Shown piece after piece: positions 17,802 through 26,124 of a stretch of 64,000 nt of DNA (positions are counted from its first letter, which is position 1; every line of letters starts with the position of its first letter). Both the position numbers and the translations under genes were made by a program. The DNA lies in contig NZ_JBHUWD010000019.1 of assembly GCF_042670205.1 (NCBI RefSeq), positions 1-64,000 on the forward strand. Reading direction: 5' to 3'. The stretch is from Luteimicrobium sp042670205. Lineage in GTDB: Bacteria > Actinomycetota > Actinomycetes > Actinomycetales > Cellulomonadaceae. The notes under the pieces were generated by a model. The model was not told where the DNA came from and did no database searches. It worked only from the letters and a program-made list of their open reading frames with translations.

Positions 17802-19064
17802 GTGGACGTGACGACGACAGCGGGTGCCGTGGTCGCCGTCGTCGTCCTCGTGGCGGTGCTGGTCTTCGCGGTGGTCCGCCCGCGCGGCCTCCCCGAGGTC
17901 GCGGGCGCGCTGCCGGGAGCCGTCCTCGTGGTGGTGCTCGGCCTGGTGCCGTGGTCCGCGGCGGTGGACGAGGCGCGCACCCTCGGCCCGACCGTCGGGT
18001 TCCTCGCGGCGATCCTCGTGCTGGCGGAGCTCGCGCGCGAGGACGGCGTGTTCGCCTGGGCGGGCGGCGTCATGGCCCGGCGGTCGCACGGGAGCCCGCG
18101 CCGCCTGCTGGGCGCGGTGTTCGTCGTCGCGTCGATCACGACGGCGGTGCTGAGCCTCGACGCGACGGTCGTGCTGCTCACCCCGGTCGTCCTCGCGACG
18201 GCCACCCGGATCGGCGCCCGCGCGCGCCCCGGCGTCTACGCGAGCACCCACCTCGCGAACACGGCGTCGACGCTGCTGCCGGTCTCGAACCTCACCAACC
18301 TCCTCGCGTTCGGCGCGAGCGGCCTCACCTTCGCGGGGTTCGCCGGGCTGATGGCGCTCCCGTGGCTCGCGACCGTCGCCGTCGAGTACGCCGTGTTCCG
18401 GTGGTGGTTCCGCGGCGACCTCGCCACGCCCGCGCACCCGGTCCCCGCCGACGACGTCCCCCGGGCTCCCCGGTTCGCGCTCGTCGTCCTGGGCGCGACG
18501 CTGGTCGGGTTCGCGGTCGTCGAGCCGTTCGGCGTCGCGCCCGCCTGGGTCGCCGCGCTGGGCGCGCTCGTGCTCGCCGCACCCCGGCTCGTCCGCGCAC
18601 CACGGCGCGAGGCCACCGTCGTCGTGCGCGCCGCGAACGTGCCGTTCCTCGTGTTCGTGGTGTCGCTCGGGGTCGTCGTCCTCGCGGTGCGCGGCGGTCC
18701 CGTCGGCGACGGCGTCGCCCACCTCGTCCCCGACCGCGGCGACTTCCTCGGGCTCCTCGCGGTCGCAGGGCTGGCCGCGGTGCTCGCGAACCTGCTCAAC
18801 AACCTGCCCGCGACGCTCGTCCTCGTCCCGCTCACCGCCCACTCGCCCGGGCTGCTGCTGGCGGTGCTGCTGGGCGTCAACATCGGCCCGAACCTCACCT
18901 ACGTGGGCTCGCTCGCGACCCTCCTGTGGCGGCAGGTCCTCCACGCGCACGACCACACGCCGTCCGCGGGGCGGTTCGTGCGGCTGGGGCTCGCGACGGT
19001 TCCCGCGTGCCTCGTCGTCGGCGTCGCGGCACTCTGGGTGGGACTACGGGTCACCGGTCGGTAG
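17802..19064 (+). CDS. ArsB/NhaD-type (SLC13-like) membrane permease
   Basis: 420-aa polytopic protein with about eleven membrane helices in two related halves. Diagnostic segments are TLGPTVGFLAAILVLAELA, TANTASTLLPVSNLTN-like STHLANTASTLLPVSNLTNL in the first half, and NLLNNLPATLVLVPL plus GVNIGPNLTYVGSLATLLW in the second, as in ArsB, NhaD and related ion transporters. The substrate (arsenite, Na+/H+ or an organic anion) cannot be fixed. GTG 17802 is chosen because GACGCT lies exactly six bases upstream (leaderless pattern); GTG 17796 with GGATGGGA upstream is the alternative. The USP gene follows after 9 bases, so they form an operon. Confidence 0.85.
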   Translation: MDVTTTAGAVVAVVVLVAVLVFAVVRPRGLPEVAGALPGAVLVVVLGLVPWSAAVDEARTLGPTVGFLAAILVLAELAREDGVFAWAGGVMARRSHGSPRRLLGAVFVVASITTAVLSLDATVVLLTPVVLATATRIGARARPGVYASTHLANTASTLLPVSNLTNLLAFGASGLTFAGFAGLMALPWLATVAVEYAVFRWWFRGDLATPAHPVPADDVPRAPRFALVVLGATLVGFAVVEPFGVAPAWVAALGALVLAAPRLVRAPRREATVVVRAANVPFLVFVVSLGVVVLAVRGGPVGDGVAHLVPDRGDFLGLLAVAGLAAVLANLLNNLPATLVLVPLTAHSPGLLLAVLLGVNIGPNLTYVGSLATLLWRQVLHAHDHTPSAGRFVRLGLATVPACLVVGVAALWVGLRVTGR

Positions 19065-19073
19065 GAGGAACGG

Positions 19074-19514
19074 ATGCGGGTGCTCGTCTGGCTCACGGAG
19101 GGGACGTGGGAGTCAGCGGTCGACGCCGCCCGCGAGCTCGCCGAGGGGCGTGACGCGGAGGTCGTGCTGCTGCACGTCGACGACGCCGCCACAGCCGACG
19201 CCTGGCACGCCGGGCCCGCGGGGCTGCTGGGGCGGGGCGGCCCGCCTGCCCCGGAGGCGCCGCTCCACGACGCGGCGACCCGGCTGATGGACGCCGCGCA
19301 GGCCCGGCTCGGTCTTCCCTCGACCCCCGACGAGCGGACGCCCCACGACCGCGAGCGCGTCGAGACGGTCGTCGTCGACGCGTGCCGCGACGCCGACGTG
19401 CTCGTCTGCGCCCGCGACGGCGACCGGCCCGGGCCGCACAGCCTCGCGCCGCCGACCCGGTTCGTCGTCGACCACGCGCCGTGCGACGTCGTGCTCGTCT
19501 GGGCGCGCGGCTGA
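19074..19514 (+). CDS. Universal stress protein-like (UspA fold)
   Basis: 146-aa UspA-like protein: opening strand MRVLVWLTEGTWESAVDAA, then VVLLHVDD, a helical mid part, VVVDACRDADVLVCARDGD and the closing VVDHAPCDVVLVWARG. The classic ATP loop G-2x-G-9x-GS is replaced by RDGDRPGPHSLAPPTRFVVD, so nucleotide binding is uncertain. GAGGAA precedes the ATG, nine bases after the permease stop. Coupling to a permease suggests it senses or gates transport under stress. Confidence 0.8.
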   Translation: MRVLVWLTEGTWESAVDAARELAEGRDAEVVLLHVDDAATADAWHAGPAGLLGRGGPPAPEAPLHDAATRLMDAAQARLGLPSTPDERTPHDRERVETVVVDACRDADVLVCARDGDRPGPHSLAPPTRFVVDHAPCDVVLVWARG

Positions 19515-19524
19515 CCGGCCGGGC

Positions 19525-21249
19525 TCAGGGCGCGGCCGCGAGCCCCAGACCCGTCGCCGCGCCGACGGTGTCGCTCACGGTGGCCGCGCCGAGCGCCGCC
19601 TCGGTGCGCGCGGACGGCTCGGCCTCCACCCAGGCGTCGTAGAGCACGAGGGCGATGTCGTCGGGGGCGCCGTCCGGCCGCATCGTGCGCGACAGCAGGT
19701 CGCCGACCTCGCTCCGGTCCGCCCCCCGGACCACGGGCGCACCGATCTCGGCGAGCCGGTCCAGGCCCGTCCGCAGGTTCTCACCCCGGCGCTCGACGAG
19801 CCCGTCGGTGTAGAGCAGGAGCGCGTCCCCCGGCCGGAGCACATGGGTCGCCTCGGTCCGCCGGTCCTGCCGGAGCGCCAGCAGACCGCCGCGTCCCCCA
19901 CGCAGCCACTCGTGGCCGTCCGGGCCGACCACCAGCGGGAACGGGTGGCCGGCCGCCGAGTACGTCAGCACACCGGTCCGCTCGTCGACGACCGCGCAGA
20001 CGACGGTCGTGAACTCCGCGCCCGGGACCGTGGCGGCGTACCGGTCGAGGCCGTCGAGCGTGGCCGCCGGGCCGTGCCCGGTGAGCAGCAGCGCGCGCGC
20101 CGCCGCCCGGAGCTGACCCATGTGCGTCGCGGCCTCGAGCCCGTGCCCGACGCAGTCGCCCACCACGACCCCCCAGCGGGAGTCGCCCAGCGAGACCACG
20201 TCGTACCAGTCGCCCCCGACCTCGAGCGACGACTCGGCGGGTTGGTAGTGCACGTGCCAGCGGCCCTGCGGGAGCGGCTCCGGCAGCATCGCGTGCTGCA
20301 GCACCTCCGACACCGAGCGCAGGTGGTCGACCTCCCGCTCGTGCGCGAGCATGACCCCGATCGCGTTGCCCAGCTTCGAGGCGACGAGCGCCTGGAACTC
20401 GCGGTTCCCGCCGTCCAGCGGACGGTGGCTCGCCGGGCGCAGCGCCAGCGCGCCCGTCACGTCGCGCCGCAACGCTCCGAGCGCGTGCACGACGACCCCG
20501 TCGTGCTCGGCGAGCCGCCTGCCGCGCGCCACCTCCTCGAGCACCGCGACCGGGACCAGCGCGCGAGCCGGGTCGGTCCCGCCACGGACCACCTCGGGTT
20601 CGCCGCCCGACGGCGTGTGCTCGAGCCACAGCTCGGCCGCGGAGACGTCCGCGCTGCCCGCCAGCACGTCCATCGCGGCGTCGACGACGTCCTGGACGCC
20701 GCCCTCGATCTCGAAGAGCCGCGACGCGAGGTCGCTGATGGTGTCGAGGCGCCGCGTCGCGACGACGCGGTCCGTGGTCTCCGAGGAGATGTCGAGCATC
20801 CCCCGGACCACGCCGGCGTCGTCACGCAGCGGCGAGTACGAGAACGTGAACGTCGTCTCCTCGTCGTACCCCGACCGGTGCATGAGGAACGGCTTGTCGA
20901 CGTGCCACAGCGCCCTGCCGGCGAGGACGTCGTCGTACAGCGAGCCGACCTCGTCCCAGATCTCCGACCACACCTCGGCGAACGGCGCCGCGAACGCCGC
21001 GGGGTGCTTCTCGGTGCCGAGCATCTCGCGGTAGCCGTCGTTGTAGATCAGCGTCCGCTCTTCGCCCCAGGCCAGCATGACCGGGAACCGGGTCGAGAAG
21101 CACAGCGTGACGGCGGACCGCAGCTCCGACGGCCACGTGTCCGGGTGGCCCAGCGGGCCGGCGGCCCAGTCCTCGGCGGCGGCGAGGCGTGCGCACTCGC
21201 TGTCCTCGATCGCGGCGAGGGCGTCGTCGAGCCAGGTCGTGGTGTCCAT
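19525..21249 (-). CDS. PAS-GAF-SpoIIE serine phosphatase
   Basis: 574-aa cytoplasmic signalling protein. Residues about 35-165 are a PAS domain (LIYNDGYREMLG; FTFSYSPLRDDAGVVRGML), about 170-320 a GAF-like domain, and about 330-550 a PP2C/SpoIIE phosphatase. The metal and core motifs are intact: LQHAMLPEPLP, EVGGDWYDVV, VVVGDCVGHGLEAATHMGQLR, SAAGHPFPL, LLLYTDGLVERR and DDIALVLYD. Such enzymes dephosphorylate anti-anti-sigma factors in partner-switching pathways. No anti-sigma or STAS partner is adjacent. A -10 TATGCT lies at 21309-21304. The C-terminal 30 residues are an Ala-rich tail. Confidence 0.92.
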   Translation of the reverse strand: MDTTTWLDDALAAIEDSECARLAAAEDWAAGPLGHPDTWPSELRSAVTLCFSTRFPVMLAWGEERTLIYNDGYREMLGTEKHPAAFAAPFAEVWSEIWDEVGSLYDDVLAGRALWHVDKPFLMHRSGYDEETTFTFSYSPLRDDAGVVRGMLDISSETTDRVVATRRLDTISDLASRLFEIEGGVQDVVDAAMDVLAGSADVSAAELWLEHTPSGGEPEVVRGGTDPARALVPVAVLEEVARGRRLAEHDGVVVHALGALRRDVTGALALRPASHRPLDGGNREFQALVASKLGNAIGVMLAHEREVDHLRSVSEVLQHAMLPEPLPQGRWHVHYQPAESSLEVGGDWYDVVSLGDSRWGVVVGDCVGHGLEAATHMGQLRAAARALLLTGHGPAATLDGLDRYAATVPGAEFTTVVCAVVDERTGVLTYSAAGHPFPLVVGPDGHEWLRGGRGGLLALRQDRRTEATHVLRPGDALLLYTDGLVERRGENLRTGLDRLAEIGAPVVRGADRSEVGDLLSRTMRPDGAPDDIALVLYDAWVEAEPSARTEAALGAATVSDTVGAATGLGLAAAP

Positions 21250-21323
21250 CTGGCTCCCGCCGTCGCGACCGTCGGCGCCCGCGCTGCTGGAGAGCCTCCG
21301 AGGAGCATAGACGGTCGGGGCGA

Positions 21324-21348
21324 GCGGTCCGGCTCCGCGCCGGACCGC
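21324..21348. terminator. Hairpin after alkylsulfatase gene 1
   Basis: Arms gcggtccgg and ccggaccgc (9 bp, perfect) around ctccgcg lie 14 bases past the alkylsulfatase stop on the minus strand and before the phosphatase promoter. Confidence 0.6.
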
Positions 21349-21361
21349 CCGCCCACGCGGT

Positions 21362-23278
21362 TCAGGGGGTGACGATCGGGAAGTCCTGCTCGAAGTCGAC
21401 GAGCAGCGCGCCGTACGCGTCGAGCGCCGACGCGTCGCCGTCGACGGAGACCTTGCCGGCCGCGGCCAGCTTCGAGGCCACGGCCGGCTGGAGGACCGCG
21501 CCGAACACCGCCGCCTTGGGTCCTGTGACGGTGGCCGCCGGCTCGCCCCACAGACCCTCGCGCGCGTTGAGGACGCCGTTCCCGAGCCAGGCCGTCCAGG
21601 TGGTCCCGCCGTCGCCGACGTCGGTGAACGTGAACGCGAGCCGCACGTCCGCGTCGGCGGCCTTGACGCCGTCGACGTGGATGGCAGCGAAGTCGAACAG
21701 GATGTCGATCGGCATCCCGAGGACGGTGTCCGAGCTCACGGTCGTGAAGTCCGCCGCGAGGATCCCGTCACGCAGCTCGCGGGCCGCCGTGAGGAAGATG
21801 CCCCGCCACTGCGGGCCCTCGGCCTGGTACCCGAGCTGCTCGTAGGCGTCGGCCTGGAGGTTCTTGGCCTCGGCGTCGTCGGGGTCGGCGAACACCAGGT
21901 GGTGCAGGACCTGCGTGGCCCAGCGGTAGTCACCCGCCTCGACCGCCGCACGTCCGGCCGCCAGGATGGCGTCGCGCCCGAACGCCTCGACGTACCGCCG
22001 GGCGGTGTCGACGGGCGGGTGCGGGTGCAGCGAGACGGGGTCGCCGTCCCAGAACCCGAGCTCCTTCGCGAACACGGCGCGCACGTCGTGGTGCAGCGTG
22101 CCGTGGTAACCGCGGTTGAACCAGCGCCGGCCCAGCGAGTCCGGCAGCTCGATGACCTCCGCGGCCTCGAGCGGCGTCCAGCCCTGGTTGGCGTAGCGCA
22201 GCGCCTGGTCGTGGATGAACTTGTAGGTGTCCCGCTGCGAGCCGATGAAGTCGACGATCGCCTCGTTGCCCCACACGGGCCACGTGTGGGGGCCGAAGTG
22301 CACCTCCGCCTCGTCCCCCCAGCGGACGAGGGTCTCGTCGAGGTAGCGCGCGAAGTTCCGGGCGTCACGCGTCCTCGCCCCACGCAGGGTCTGGATGTTG
22401 TGCAGCGAGTGGTTGGCGTTCTCCGCGCAGGTCAGCGCCTTGATCGCGGGGATCCAGATGTGCATCTCCTCGGGCGCCTCGGTGTCCGGCGCGTAGAGGA
22501 ACTCGAACTCCCACCCGCCGAGCGTCCGGGTCTCCCCCGTACGCGTCACCGGGTCCGTCGGGGAGATGTAGGAGATCACCGGGTTGTTCGTCGACGCGAT
22601 GCCGATGCCGCAGCTCGTCCGGGCCTGCGGCCCCTCCCCGAGCAGACCGCCGAACGCGTACTGGGCGCGACGCGACATGGCGTTGCCGGCGACGACGTTC
22701 TCCCCGATCGCGTACTTGTCGAAGCTCGCGATGGTCCCCGGCGCGACGATCGGGACCTTCCCCGCCTTGACGTCCGCCTCGTCCACCACGCCCTTGACGC
22801 CGCCGTAGTGGTCGATGTGCGTGTGCGTGTAGATCACCGCGACGACCGGCTTGTCGTTGACGTGCTCCCGGAACAGCGCGAGGCCCTGGGCTGCGGCCTC
22901 CACGGCCGACGTGCAGTCGATGATCACGAGCCCGTCCGGCGCGTCGACGATCGTGAGGTTCGCGATGTCGTTGCTGCGCACCTGGTAGAGCCCGTCGACG
23001 ACCTTGAACAGCCCCGCCTTCTTGATCACCTGGGTCTGGCGCCACAGGCTCGGGTTCACGGTGTCCGGCGCGGCGGCGTCGTCGGGGAACTGGTCGAACG
23101 CGTGCAGGTCGACGATCGTGTGACCGTCGTCGCCGCGGAGCACGTCACCCGGGATCGGTGCGATGAAGCCGCGCTCGGCGTCGGGGAAGTCCTGGCGGTC
23201 GTCCATCGCGTATCGAGCGACGGCGTCGCGGTTCTCGGCCGCGGTGACCGCCGTGGCGCCCTTCGGTTCGTACGTCAT
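21362..23278 (-). CDS. SdsA1-type metallo-beta-lactamase-fold alkyl sulfatase (copy 1)
   Basis: 638-aa enzyme of the class III alkylsulfatase family, which hydrolyses primary or secondary alkyl sulfates such as detergents. The metallo-beta-lactamase zinc motif THTHIDHYGG is at about residues 149-158. Further ligands fit CAENANHSLHNIQTLRGA and FGPHTWPVWGNEA. The helical dimerisation region follows, and a C-terminal SCP2-like domain completes the usual order. It has no signal peptide, so it acts in the cytoplasm, unlike exported SdsA1. The ATG at 23278 follows GGAGGG; an upstream in-frame start adds 12 residues. It is a paralogue of the gene at 33175-35064, and both carry the same operator type upstream. 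Confidence 0.92.
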   Translation of the reverse strand: MTYEPKGATAVTAAENRDAVARYAMDDRQDFPDAERGFIAPIPGDVLRGDDGHTIVDLHAFDQFPDDAAAPDTVNPSLWRQTQVIKKAGLFKVVDGLYQVRSNDIANLTIVDAPDGLVIIDCTSAVEAAAQGLALFREHVNDKPVVAVIYTHTHIDHYGGVKGVVDEADVKAGKVPIVAPGTIASFDKYAIGENVVAGNAMSRRAQYAFGGLLGEGPQARTSCGIGIASTNNPVISYISPTDPVTRTGETRTLGGWEFEFLYAPDTEAPEEMHIWIPAIKALTCAENANHSLHNIQTLRGARTRDARNFARYLDETLVRWGDEAEVHFGPHTWPVWGNEAIVDFIGSQRDTYKFIHDQALRYANQGWTPLEAAEVIELPDSLGRRWFNRGYHGTLHHDVRAVFAKELGFWDGDPVSLHPHPPVDTARRYVEAFGRDAILAAGRAAVEAGDYRWATQVLHHLVFADPDDAEAKNLQADAYEQLGYQAEGPQWRGIFLTAARELRDGILAADFTTVSSDTVLGMPIDILFDFAAIHVDGVKAADADVRLAFTFTDVGDGGTTWTAWLGNGVLNAREGLWGEPAATVTGPKAAVFGAVLQPAVASKLAAAGKVSVDGDASALDAYGALLVDFEQDFPIVTP

Positions 23279-23358
23279 CGAGCCCTCCGGTGAACGGTGC
23301 CGTGCGCCCAGCACGCACGGGACTCCCTCAAGCCTCCGACGACGGCGCCGCCCTCCGC

Positions 23359-23377
23359 CTCATCCGTGGCGCATGAG
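23359..23377. promoter_or_regulatory. Regulon operator, site 2 (alkylsulfatase 1)
   Basis: CTCATCCGTGGCGCATGAG, extended on both sides by cgc/gcg-like bases. Centre 23368; the minus-strand hexamer GAGGCT (23336-23331) is 34.5 bp away and would start RNA near 23324, leaving a leader of about 46 bases before the alkylsulfatase. Confidence 0.75.
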
Positions 23378-23437
23378 GCGGGTGCCCTTCGCGCGCGCGA
23401 CGGTGGGACGACGCGCAGCGCCCCTCCCGTGCGCGGG

Positions 23438-23456
23438 ACCACCCATCGCGGATGAG
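23438..23456. promoter_or_regulatory. Regulon operator, site 3 (small protein / AI-2E operon)
   Basis: ACCACCCATCGCGGATGAG, centre 23447. The plus-strand hexamer GAGAGT (23479-23484) is 34.5 bp away, predicting a start near 23491 and a leader of about 19 bases. Site 2 serves the opposite strand 79 bp away. Confidence 0.7.
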
Positions 23457-23509
23457 GCGCCGCGCAGCGCGGGTGACCGAGAGTGGACGCAGGACGAGGA
23501 GGTGGGCCG

Positions 23510-23728
23510 GTGATGTACAGCATCCGGGTGGGGGGACGTCTCACGGACATCCCCCTGCACGACTACATCGAGGTCGTCGAGCGGACGCCCGCGGACGACC
23601 CCGACGAAACCGTGCTGACCTGCCGCGTCGTCGACGCGGCGGCGCTCACGGGCGTCGTCGCGCTCCTGCACGACCTCGGCCTGACGGTCACGGAGATGCA
23701 CGCGATTCCCGACGTCCCGACGTCCTGA
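23510..23728 (+). CDS. 72-aa hypothetical protein ahead of the exporter
   Basis: Small soluble alpha/beta protein I cannot place. It reads like a compact ACT- or ferredoxin-like fold: strand YSIRVGGRL, helix LHDYIEVVE, strand TVLTCRVVD, helix ALTGVVALLHDLGL, strand TVTEMHAI. GTG 23510 is favoured because GAGGAGG ends seven bases before it; ATG 23513 is next to it. It is 22 bases ahead of the AI-2E exporter gene and shares its predicted promoter. Confidence 0.75.
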   Translation: MMYSIRVGGRLTDIPLHDYIEVVERTPADDPDETVLTCRVVDAAALTGVVALLHDLGLTVTEMHAIPDVPTS

Positions 23729-23750
23729 CCCGCGAGGAGGAGCCGGACCC

Positions 23751-24989
23751 GTGAGCACGGACCAGGTCGCCCCGCCCGACGACGCCGCCTCCGAGGAGGA
23801 CTCGGGTCGCCCGCTCCAGCACGACTCCCGGCGCCCGCCCCGGTGGTTCACGCGCGGGCTCGTCATGGCGGCGATCACGGTCTTCGTCGCCGCGTTCGCC
23901 TGGCACGCGTTCTTCCAGCTCAAGGGTCTCATCGTCAACATCCTCATCGCGTTCTTCATCGCGCTCGCGCTCGAGCCGATCGTGCTGTGGCTCGTGCGGC
24001 ACGGCTGGAAGCGCGGCCTCGCCGCGGGGGCTGCGCTCCTCGGGACGATCCTGTTCGCGCTGGCGATCGTCGCCCTCTTCGGCAACCTCTTCGTGCAGCA
24101 GCTGCTGGCGTTGTTCCGCAACGTCCCCGCGATGTACGCGGACCTGCAGGACTGGCTCGCGCGGACGTTCGACGTGTCGATCCCCGACTCGGCGGACCTC
24201 GTCAAGGAAGCGATGGGCCGCTGGGGCGACGACGTCGCGTCGGGGGTGCTGCTCGTCGGCACGAGCGTCGTGTCGGCACTCTTCGCGATCACGACGATCC
24301 TGCTCGTCGTCTACTACCTGTCGGCCGCAGGCCCGCGGTTCCGCGCGGCCGTGTGCGCACGGCTCACGCCGAACCGGCAGGCCGAGGTCCTCATGCTGTG
24401 GGAGACGGCGCAGCGCAAGGCGTCGGACTTCATCACGTCGCGCGTCGTGCTGGCCGCGCTGTCGAGCGTGTTCACGTTCGTCTTCCTGACGATCCTGCGG
24501 ACGCCGTACGCGCTGCCGCTCGCGCTCTTCACCGGCATCGTGTCGCAGTTCGTCCCGACGATCGGCACCTACATCGGCGGCGCGCTGCCCGTCATCGTGG
24601 CGCTCACGTCCCAGGGGATCCCGCAGGCGATCGCGGTGCTGGCGTTCATCGTCGCGTACCAGCAGATCGAGAACTACATCTTCTCGCCCAAGGTCTCCGC
24701 GAAGGCCCTCGAGATGAACCCGGCGGTCGCGTTCCTCGTGGTCCTCGCCTTCGGGGCGGTGTTCGGGGCGATCGGCGCCTTCCTCGCCCTCCCCGTCGCC
24801 GCGACGATCCAGGCCGTCATGGACACGTACTGGAAGCGGCACGAGCTCGTCGAGTCGGAGATGCTGCGCGACCCCGAACGCGTGCCGCCTCGCGACCGGT
24901 GGCAGCGGGTCCGCCGTCGCGGGGACGAGGACGAGACCGGCACCGCTACCCCCGCCGACCCGTCCGACGCGCCCCAGGACGACGCCTAG
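23751..24989 (+). CDS. AI-2E-family transporter (TqsA/PerM-like)
   Basis: 412-aa membrane protein of the AI-2E exporter superfamily (PF01594 type): an N-terminal helix pair (MAAITVFVAAFAWHAF, LIVNILIAFFIALALEP), a long central loop, then VYYLSAAGPRFRA, the conserved PYALPLALFTGIVSQFVPTIG stretch in parts, and YQQIENYIFSPKV, which is the family signature. The C-terminal 45 residues are charged and cytoplasmic. Members export autoinducer-2 or act as Na+/H+ antiporters; which applies here is unknown. GTG start with GAGGAGGAG upstream. It is cotranscribed with the 72-aa protein. Confidence 0.9.
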   Translation: MSTDQVAPPDDAASEEDSGRPLQHDSRRPPRWFTRGLVMAAITVFVAAFAWHAFFQLKGLIVNILIAFFIALALEPIVLWLVRHGWKRGLAAGAALLGTILFALAIVALFGNLFVQQLLALFRNVPAMYADLQDWLARTFDVSIPDSADLVKEAMGRWGDDVASGVLLVGTSVVSALFAITTILLVVYYLSAAGPRFRAAVCARLTPNRQAEVLMLWETAQRKASDFITSRVVLAALSSVFTFVFLTILRTPYALPLALFTGIVSQFVPTIGTYIGGALPVIVALTSQGIPQAIAVLAFIVAYQQIENYIFSPKVSAKALEMNPAVAFLVVLAFGAVFGAIGAFLALPVAATIQAVMDTYWKRHELVESEMLRDPERVPPRDRWQRVRRRGDEDETGTATPADPSDAPQDDA

Positions 24990-25140
24990 CGACCTCCAGC
25001 TGATCGGCCGGCCGCGGCCGCGCTGTGCGCCGGCGCTCTCGACCCTTTTGCGTACCGGACGAGGTCGGCGTTCGCTGGACGGGGGCGTCGTTGCGCTCAA
25101 GAAGCGGACGTGGCGGCGTCTTCCCCACCGACGCGGTACG

Positions 25141-25767
25141 TCAGCTGAGCTCGAGCAGCGCCACGGCGTCCTGCGAGCCGCCCTCCCGAGCATTCGCGAC
25201 GACGCGGCGGGCGAGATCGCGGAGCGGCACGTTGGTGCGCATCGACTCCTCGCGCAGGACGTCGAACGCCTCCTCCGGGCCGGCGCCGAGCGCCATGCAG
25301 AGAATGCCCTTGGCCTGCTCGATCGCCGCGCGGGTCAGGTCGGAGGCGAGGATCTGCTCCGACGCGATCACCTCGGCGATCGCGGTCACCCGGCAGGTGA
25401 CGTCGGTGAAGCCCCCCGCCAGGACGTGCGGCCGCCCGCCGCGGAACTCCATGCCCTGTCCGCTGAGCACGACGTGCCGCGTCGCCCCGGTGGCGTCCAT
25501 GATCCGGTGCATGCTCCCGAACGGTTCGCCCGTACGCCGTGACCGGGTCAACATCGCCTCGACCCGGTCACGGTCGTCGGGGTGCTTGTGCGCCAGCAGG
25601 AGCGCCGTCGTCGGCACCACCTCGCCCGGCTCGAAACCGTGGATGCGGTAGGTACCCTCCGACCACCACCAGCGGTCGTCGTCGATCTCGTACCGGAACC
25701 GTCCGGTGGGGTCTCCTTCGTGCGCGGATCCGGCGTCGTCACGCTTCGATGCTGGCGTGTGCTTCAT
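25141..25767 (-). CDS. PAS-ANTAR regulator (RNA-binding antiterminator)
   Basis: 208-aa protein. Residues about 20-130 are a PAS domain (FRYEIDDDRWWWSEGTYRIH, HPDDRDRVEAMLTRS, a typical PAS_3 with HPDDR). Residues about 140-200 are an ANTAR domain: DLTRAAIEQAKGILCMALG, AFDVLREESMRTNVPLRDLA, RRVV. ANTAR domains bind twin hexaloop RNA hairpins and prevent termination. The ATG at 25767 begins with MKHTPASK; a longer reading upstream is not supported. It is convergent with the AI-2E gene, and no twin-hexaloop target is obvious beside it. Confidence 0.9.
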   Translation of the reverse strand: MKHTPASKRDDAGSAHEGDPTGRFRYEIDDDRWWWSEGTYRIHGFEPGEVVPTTALLLAHKHPDDRDRVEAMLTRSRRTGEPFGSMHRIMDATGATRHVVLSGQGMEFRGGRPHVLAGGFTDVTCRVTAIAEVIASEQILASDLTRAAIEQAKGILCMALGAGPEEAFDVLREESMRTNVPLRDLARRVVANAREGGSQDAVALLELS

Positions 25768-25873
25768 GGCCCTGCCCTCGATCGGTGGGCCCCGGCCACT
25801 GCTTGACCCGAGACGTTTCGACGCTAAACCGGGCGGGAACGAAGCGCAACGGCCGGTGCCCGGGAGAACCACG

Positions 25874-25975
25874 GTGGGGGCCGTGCGGGCGGCGGGTGCG
25901 GACCCGATCTACGAGGGCGACCCGGGCTACAGCAGGAAGCTCGACCGGGACGGCGACGGCGTCGCCTGCGAGTAG
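25874..25975 (+). pseudogene. Remnant of an Excalibur calcium-binding domain protein
   Basis: The last 33 codons read as an Excalibur domain: AVRAAGADPIYEGDPGYS, then KLDRDGDGVACE and a stop. The DxDxDG calcium loop and the final Cys are intact, but the first Cys of the domain and any signal peptide are missing; upstream DNA reads through in an unlike composition. A GTG at 25874 is in frame with no SD. I judge it a decayed 3' end rather than a working gene. Confidence 0.65.
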
Positions 25976-26070
25976 CTCCGCGGCGGCCCGGGGGCTCGGT
26001 CGCGGTCGACACGTTCCAGGTCCCCTGGCAGCCGGGACCGGCGCCCTCGGCGCCACGGCCGCCCGCGCTC

Positions 26071-26089
26071 CTCACCCGGCGCGGGTGAT
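26071..26089. promoter_or_regulatory. Regulon operator, site 4 (SulP 1)
   Basis: CTCACCCGGCGCGGGTGAT, centre 26080. Hexamer TAGCGT (26112-26117) is 34.5 bp downstream and 7 bases before the SulP ATG, so RNA should start at or next to that ATG and the operator sits near -45. Confidence 0.75.
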
Positions 26090-26124
26090 TCCGCGGAAGG
26101 CACGCGGTCGTTAGCGTGGCGAGC

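Noticed and set aside
25976..26070. ANTAR target hairpins near the PAS-ANTAR gene
   Set aside because: No pair of hexaloops with the A1/G4 pattern was seen near the gene, so no target is claimed.
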